NCBI GenBank assembly: GCA_023101725.1
Contig: JALJCO010012814.1
Location: 310,001 to 374,000 of the forward strand
Direction of reading: 5' to 3'
Length of the DNA: 64,000 bases
Origin: Atherinomorus stipes
Lineage: Eukaryota; Chordata; Actinopteri; Atheriniformes; Atherinidae
Of this stretch, positions 57,021 to 64,000 are shown piece after piece; positions within the stretch are counted from its first letter, which is position 1; each line of letters begins with the position of its first letter. The translations under genes were made by a program, and so were the position numbers. A model generated the notes under the pieces. That model was not told where the DNA came from. It searched no databases and worked only from the letters and a program-made list of their open reading frames with translations.

Positions 57021-59255
57021 CAAACATATTGTTGGAGCAAACCTTTTTGTGACTCAAAGCATGCAGATCTTATAGGATTACGGTAAGATAGGGTCACAAG
57101 CTGCATAGTGACCCAAACAAGTCTCAGAACCGCATTACTCTGCAGTCTGGATCTGTCTGTTGCAGGCTTCTCTTGTTTAGCAACAGGAATCTCTTTGTTT
57201 TATTTATTCTTTTTTTTTTTTTACTTTGGAAAAGTCATCCCTCATGTTTTACAACAAATCACACACTGACATGCCAGTTTTCTGGCTTAACTCCAGTTTT
57301 TTTTTTTTCTTTTTATCTGATGTGATGGTGAGAGAACTGGTGCAACCTGTTTTTTTTTTAGACTTTACTTCACATCCTCGTTGCTCCCAATTGCTCTTTT
57401 ACAACTTGACTGGTTGTCTGGAAAACATTTAATCTCTGCTGCAGGCTTTTAAAGACAAGTGGGTTTGTTCTTTTCTTTAATTTGATGTTCAGGTAATGTA
57501 CTGGGTTGAACATTTTGATTAGTTGAAAAAAGATTGAATGAGTATTTACATCGGGTCACTGCACTGAGTTTCTAAAGAACACAACAGAGGTCTTAATCTA
57601 ATTTTCTGGTTTTGGGCTAAAAAAACATCAGTTTCTCGACTACGTTGGAAATGGCTTAATTAGACATTAAGACAATAAGATGTGCTGTCTCAGAGAGTAA
57701 TTCCAGTAGGAATTTGTATCCTGCATCATATTTGTTTATCTGTATACCAAATATTTTCATACCTTCTTTTAATATTGTAATATTTTGAATAGTTGTCCTA
57801 AGAAAGCAAAGCTATGATCCATATCTATTGGGGAAAATTTTGTTACATGAGCCAAGTGAAAAGGATTTGAATATTGTTTTGAATATTTTCTGATCTAGAG
57901 ATAAGACACATGGGTATGATTTGCTAATGAGATGGAAAAGACACTATTCATTGTAGAGTTAAAGCTCCAAAAGGAACTAACAGAAGAAGTAACAGTGGTC
58001 TGTTTTTGTTAGTTTAGCTTACCAGAAAAATCTTTCAAAACATAGTATAGAGGAAGCAGTTATGAGCTGTCAAACTAACACAGGTGGCTTTGAGCTGCTC
58101 AGTGGCATGTTGGTATGTGAGCTGTCTTTCCTTCTGACAGCTGACCTGATGGAGGAGGAGTCAGTGACTGCATCTGTCTATCACTTTCACTGTTACCGTC
58201 ATAGACCTCAAAGAGCGTCTGTTCTGAATGACACGCCATCATAGTTTGCATATTTCCTGATGTGCAGTATTCCAATAATAAAATAATATGCACTTTAGAA
58301 AGTGCAGTGGCAACAGTAACCAGTATGACTGCTGTAAAGTATGATGTAATGTTGACAAAGTTGTTTGAGCAAACAACCTTTCTTCTCAGACTTTCCACAA
58401 TTATCTGGTCAGTATTATGAATATAAAGATTTCAGTGTGTAGGGTGTGGCGTAAAGTGATAAACAGAAGCACCACTTAGATTCAATAGTTTTAAGATTGG
58501 GCCATTGGATTCCTGAAGATTTCTCAAAAGCTTATTTAGTGACAGTAGTAGATGGAGTAAAGGCTCTATGCTTTGACCACTGATGGACACAGGGCACAGT
58601 CAGCCGGGTGGAGGTACTGGTATGGGCTGCTATCATTAAGGACAAGCTAGTTGGGTGTTTGCAGTTAAAATGGTCTGAACATCAATTCCAAACCTGCTAC
58701 CAGTTTCTGAGAATATATTTCCCTCAAGCAATGATGCTGAAGGGTTTTAAATGAAAGATGATGTTCCATTATAATTGTCGCATATGTGCTGTTTTTTCCA
58801 CAGTTTTGGAAAATACACAACACCCGCATATTTTAGAAAGTGAAGCTTTACAATTGTTATAGCACAAACCAAAACATGGAAAAGATATGAATATAGGCAG
58901 TATAGTTGTTAATAATAAATAAATGGTTTCAAGACCAACTCAGTTCTCATGTATTCTGTAAGCCTTGTAGTTTCCTATGAACTGGACTGTACAGGGTAAG
59001 AATGGCATGTTAGCATGCTCGGCTAATGCTGGTGACTAATTAACTAGCTGTGTCAAGGTTAAGTGCAAAATCAGGAGTTCCTATTTAACAAATTATTCGC
59101 TGAAGGGAAGAAATAAGTTGTCAGAACAGAGATTAACATGTCTTAATAGGTAAAAACAGGCATTTTCATTCATTTGTTTAAAAAAAAACCCAAACAATTA
59201 TGTCTAATATTATCAATGGTACTGTTCCATGTTGCGCACGTTGGGGTACGACTGG

Positions 59256-59256
<1 letters not shown>

Positions 59257-59320
<64 letters not shown>
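59257..59320. repeat. AT dinucleotide microsatellite
   Basis: About 32 AT units followed by a T run. Confidence 0.95.
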
Positions 59321-59329
<9 letters not shown>

Positions 59330-62300
59330 TTTTAAGTGGGTTGTTCCAGCTCACTTTCACAGCTGTAACCAATTAAGCTAATCAGGACAATAAAGGTCAC
59401 CAAAGACCCCTGACGCTGCAGAACATAACAGGTAATTACATTGATTTAACTTTAGAAATCTTAATGATACATATGGCTGGACCATATCTATATTTTAAAA
59501 CTAATTTGTTGATAATATGATAATATAAATGCACAGTAAACCGTCGGGGCTTACGGAGGTGGACTGTCGCCAAGACTAGCAAAAAAATTAAAACCTGAAA
59601 CCTGAAGAAAGACACGCAGAAAATATCCTGTCCACTAGAGGGCAGTATGGATTCATGTTACTGTACCAGTACAGCTGTTACTGCCATGCTCTACTGCACC
59701 AGAGGTCTCAGTAACTACTTAAGATGAGGTACAAATGTAAAGAAAAGAAAAACCTACATTTGTGGTAGAGTCCAGAGATACTCACTGAGCCAATATATCT
59801 TATTTAAAAACATGTAGGCCTACTTAATTAAAGTCAACCATTATCTTCTCAGTTTAGGCATGTCATATGATTTAGTTTGCCTGCTTTGATACTTTGACCA
59901 TGAGGAGATATTTCAAGCATTTATTGGAAGCAGTTAAAATGATGTATGTCACCTGTCTACACAAACACACACAAAAAGCACTGAAAAGTGTCTCCATAGC
60001 TTGTTTCACCTTTTCTTAGTATATTCATCAAACGTTTAAATTTAGAGCCAATCAGAGAAAAGTGATGAATATAAGGTGTCTGTTTTTACTGCACATCACA
60101 ACTGACAGGAATCCACATATAGCTAACAATGGATTTTTCTACCTACATCTCATTATCATACCAAACATAGTTTTATTTTTCCTCTTTTCTTGATTAGTTT
60201 TATCACAAAATCCTCTGATCACGCTCATATTATATGAGCATAGCCAAAAAACTGTTGTTAAAGCACATCAGCGAAGGTTAGGCTACACTTGTTGTCTATC
60301 TTAACTTATATTTACTAATAATAATAAAGTGGAATAAAATTGTAATATAACTTCTACGAATGCTGGGGAAAAAGGTCTCAGTTTAATCCAAGTGGACCTG
60401 AAGTCTTTTGAAAGTTTGGGGATTTTTGCCATTGTAGTAATGAAATTTTATCCAGCTGCACACCTCTTAAAGATTTTATGCAGCTGTTTTTTTTTTTGTT
60501 TGTTTTTTTTAGAAGGTGGGTAGTTCTTGCTGCATTTCTGATTTCTTTTTCTTGCAGATTTTTTTCCTGTTCTGCTGTAAACCTGACCCCATCTGATTCT
60601 AGACTTCGTCCTGAGCTGCATTTTTATCTCGCCAAACAAAATAGCTTTGTCTTGTTCCTTGAAAAGGAAGTGATTCAGTTCAGAGCATTAGCGAAGAATG
60701 TAAGAGGTGAATGTGGGCGATTTGCTGGAAGGTTTTACTCATCAAGTGTCACAGCCACTCTTGTACTTATTCATCACGCGTGCCGAGCTTAGACAGCCTT
60801 CAATGGTTTGAATGGGTCCTGAAGTTTGGTATTCGACTGGTTTGATAAAGCTTTAGTTGAATTTTATGTCGCACAGTTGTGCTGAACCCTGACAAAGCTC
60901 CTTGGAAACACTCGCTGGTGTCAGTAGTTGGAGGAGGTAGGCGTAGCTGCTGCAGTATCTGGCTAGACAGTGAGCTCATGGGACTTCCCCACTATCCTGG
61001 CCCTGTTCTGTACTTACCTACTTACATGGAGTCTGTCTGAAAGAAGCTGCTTTGACCCTTCCTCCACATATGAGTTGAACATCGAGGATTAGCGGAGACA
61101 AAGTGGCACAGAGCCACTGCCAAGTCTGCCTGGGTTTAGGCATGTTCAGCCCAGTTCTGTGTCATCAAAAGAGTTAACTGAAAATAAATGGATATTACCT
61201 CTGCTCCATTTGGGTGTGTGTGCCTGCAGGTAGACTGCAAGCACAGTTTTGCAACTCAGCCGGATGATAATAGTTGATACTTTTAATGATACAAGCAATG
61301 TAAGGGTTGCATTTGGGACAAAATCTACCCATCTACTTCCATTACAGGCATACACACACACTCCGAGAGAAGATAGAGGTGGATTACCCTGTCTCTTTAG
61401 TCTCTCACAGGCATTTCTGTACTGTCTTCTTCCCTGCTACAGCAACAGTGAGACTCAGGTAATAGAAATGCCACTTGAGAGGAAAGACAAGCCCTCATAA
61501 CCCAGAACCTGACAGCAGAGAGGTGATAACACTCATTAGAAGCTCATATCTGCCACAGTGTTGTTACAAATGCAACAAAATTTTAATGCTTCTGCTGCTG
61601 AGTTTGCTTCCCTCCACGGCGCAAGGGAAATTGTTTTTGACAAGCAGGAATAACTCTTTCTGTTTGTCAGAGTGCCTTGGTGAGATACCTGCGTTTCATC
61701 TGAGTTGATAACTGTATTTCCTTTTTTTGCACTCCTTGTTCCCTGTTAGTGACTGGGGCTGTGGTCAGGAGGCATTCCTGGGGCAAGCCCACAGCGTTTG
61801 CTGGGATGACTGTACTAAAGTGTGGAACTCAGCAAGCCACTCTGCTCCCCTGTGGTGCTGGCATGGTGAGTACCAAGACACCCTGCTGGGCCTGCGGTGG
61901 TGTTGGTAACCTCGCATATGAAGAGAGTTTAAAAAGAAGGAAAAAAAGCTTTTTTGCTTTGAGCTGTAGCGTTTTCACACATAAATCTTTTAGACAATTG
62001 GAGGGCATAAATGTCCAACTGGAGGAAAGTAAATGAGGAGCTGAGGTAAGGTGTCCCTGTGTTTGACCATCTGGAAGAGAACATTAGACTCTGCAGGGCT
62101 TCTAAATCCACAGTTCATTAGCATGCAGGGTGGTGCAGTGGTGACTCTTGCAGTCGCCTCCTGACATGCATCCATCTTGCATTTATCGTTCTGCAACATC
62201 TGTTGTCTGACTTTGATATTTTGGAGTCAAAATTAGAGGTTGGTTACAACAATGTCTGTCTGAATCAACTGTTGGCCATCATTTTTCTGCTCCACTATTT

Positions 62301-64000
62301 TTTTTTAGAGGGAGCCAATGAAGAGTTTCCGAGTGACTGTTGTTGCAACTGCTGATGAAAGTTCATATCCCTCACAATCTTTGTTTTCTACACAGATCCA
62401 AATAGCACCTTACTTCAGCTATGACAGTCTAAAACTGATACTTCCTCAAAATTCATATTCTCTCTGTGCCAAACACATTACAGGAGGTCCGCCTCTTTGC
62501 AGCAAATCTCATGAATGCGACTTAATATCAATGAAAGATCTCTCCATGCCGTCTTGACACCTTCCTCGCTCTCCCACTGTTCTCTACCCAGTGTGCAGCC
62601 AAAGTCCTTTTCATGACAAGAATCATAAATTAAACATAACCTGGGTTTCCCTTGTGCGACTGTTGGGGTAAAAATAGCTTGGTTTGGTGCACATTGTGAT
62701 GCCCCTGCTCAGCCCTCCGTCTTTAATGACATGTTGCAGTGAGAAGTGTGCTGATCCTCCATGGCGACTTGTGCTCAAGCTCTGTGGCAACCGTGCGCTG
62801 ACTTTCTCAAACTCCCAGAGTGGCTCTGAGCTCATTTGGTTATACAAGTGCTCACAATTATCCAGAGATTTGGACACAGGGACATGGGATATTTCCATAT
62901 CCCTGACGGATGTTATTTTAATTACACTGAACTGCTTGACTTTGTGCTGTGGATTTACATGTTTTTTCTTCTTCTGTGGATGCAAAGAGGGCTTTTCTGT
63001 ATAGGTTTTTCTGTTGTACTGCATCTCATATTTTGCAAGGCTACCAATTTCTGAGAATTAAATCTTTTGATTGAAGTTAATAACATTGTAACAAGTAATC
63101 TTTAAAAGACAGGTGATAACAACCTTACGATAAGATGCAAGATAACAAAACTAATCTTCTCTTTCTGCCTTTAGCCATTTCAGATTTTGTGTGTTTCTAA
63201 TTCTCTGCATCATCTGAGAAAGGCAGAGTTTTTATCTCCAATCAGCCTCATTGTGAGGCCCTAATTATATTTGATGCAGGAAAAAAATTAGACATGAGGG
63301 AAGGCATGATAATTATAGTGCAGAATCTGCCTGTATGTTGAAATTCTAAAATAAACGCATTAGCACAGCTGATTGATTTTGGTGATAGTGCTGAAGTGGG
63401 TACCAGGTGTGAGGATGCAGATGCTTTAGCTCTATATGACGGTTCCTGAAAACTAATGTTTCACATATCATTGCTGGTGAAATGCGGTGCAGTATCACAG
63501 TGGGATGTGCTCACAGTAATGTGAGATGGATGTGTTTTGACTCATGTAACGCCTCAAGCCTCATTCCTCTTCTGGTCTTGGGGGTAATGGTGTGCACAGG
63601 GTAACTCATAATCAATTATTTGGAGGAATGGCAGATGTGGAACATCTTTAACTCTTTTCTTCAGAACACTGCCAACAATGTTTTATCTTTAAGGACATAC
63701 TGACTCAAATTGTTTTTTATTTCAACCATGTTCACAGATTCATATCTATATTTATAGAATATGTCTGATTTCTGGCACCAGAGAGGGCTGTAGATCAAAG
63801 ATCACTGAGGTAAACAGAGCTGTTTCTTGCAGACAAGGACTTGGTGCTGACGTGTAAGTAATACGACGTTGGTTATGGTTTTGGAACCTGATGACAGATA
63901 ATTACCATCCAGGCTTTAATGTTTGAAAATGAGATGATTACTAAAGCTTTAGCCAAAGTTCCTGTTAACAATTACTGATTATTACTTATTACACCTGAGG

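Larger units (their letters stand above)
55988..64000. other. Downstream region without recognised genes
   Basis: This 8 kb holds the third MITE copy (about 56494-57020), an AT microsatellite (59257-59320) and unique-looking sequence. Open stretches such as 61749-62036 and 62684-63004 have no recognisable domain, no consistent splice context and no start context worth reporting. A distant gene could lie beyond the window. Confidence 0.6.

Noticed and set aside
5896..59320. Microsatellites as CRISPR-like arrays
   Set aside because: They are uninterrupted dinucleotide runs without spacers, in a vertebrate genome.
61749..62036. Open stretch with several Cys-x-x-Cys-like residues near 61.8 kb
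   Set aside because: There is no recognised domain, no second exon in phase, and the cysteines do not form a known zinc-binding pattern.

Overview
The window is eukaryotic genomic DNA that reads as a teleost fish chromosome. It has compact exons with canonical GT/AG boundaries, 5-10 kb introns full of dinucleotide microsatellites, several families of short terminal-inverted-repeat DNA transposons and a LINE fragment. Proteins match vertebrate families at high identity, but the repeats are fish-like. I recognise two protein-coding genes, both on the + strand; no rRNA, tRNA, CRISPR or bacterial feature was seen.

Gene 1 (about 4.2-46.3 kb) is ANKS1A (Odin), an Eph/EGF receptor adaptor. I could reconstruct 22 consecutive coding exons with a continuous reading frame: 3000 nt, 999 residues plus stop. 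They encode five ankyrin repeats, a proline/serine-rich linker, two SAM domains, a PTB domain and the conserved C-terminus ending KYETTIF. The first exons (start codon and the first ankyrin repeats, roughly 145 residues by comparison with the human protein as I remember it) lie upstream of the window. Bases 1-4204 are intron. The PTB and tail sequence decides for ANKS1A over its paralogue ANKS1B.

The most interesting observation is at 28671. Immediately upstream of the SAM1 exon, and continuous in frame with it, is an ATG-ATG-TGG start followed by about 30 codons. These align without gaps to what I remember of the N-terminus of the short AIDA-1b isoform of the paralogue ANKS1B (MMWQCH..., ...SLLKRFPL). 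This suggests that ANKS1A also carries an internal promoter and a short SAM-SAM-PTB isoform of about 487 residues, in an arrangement older than the ANKS1A/ANKS1B duplication. A second candidate is an unannotated 51-nt in-frame cassette exon at 22824-22874.

Gene 2 (about 48.8-56.0 kb) is the fish homologue of SARG/C1orf116 (specifically androgen-regulated gene protein). It has a predicted non-coding first exon with a promoter carrying RFX, CCAAT and ETS-like sites, then three coding exons giving 626 residues. Downstream of 56 kb I see no further gene.

Between the genes and in the introns lie a three-copy Tc1/mariner-like MITE (one copy nested inside another transposon), two TTAA-type repeat families, hAT-like elements, an L1/Tx1-type LINE 3' end and long microsatellites. 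One stretch (36.06-37.15 kb) is so base-skewed that it may be a gap-filling artefact.
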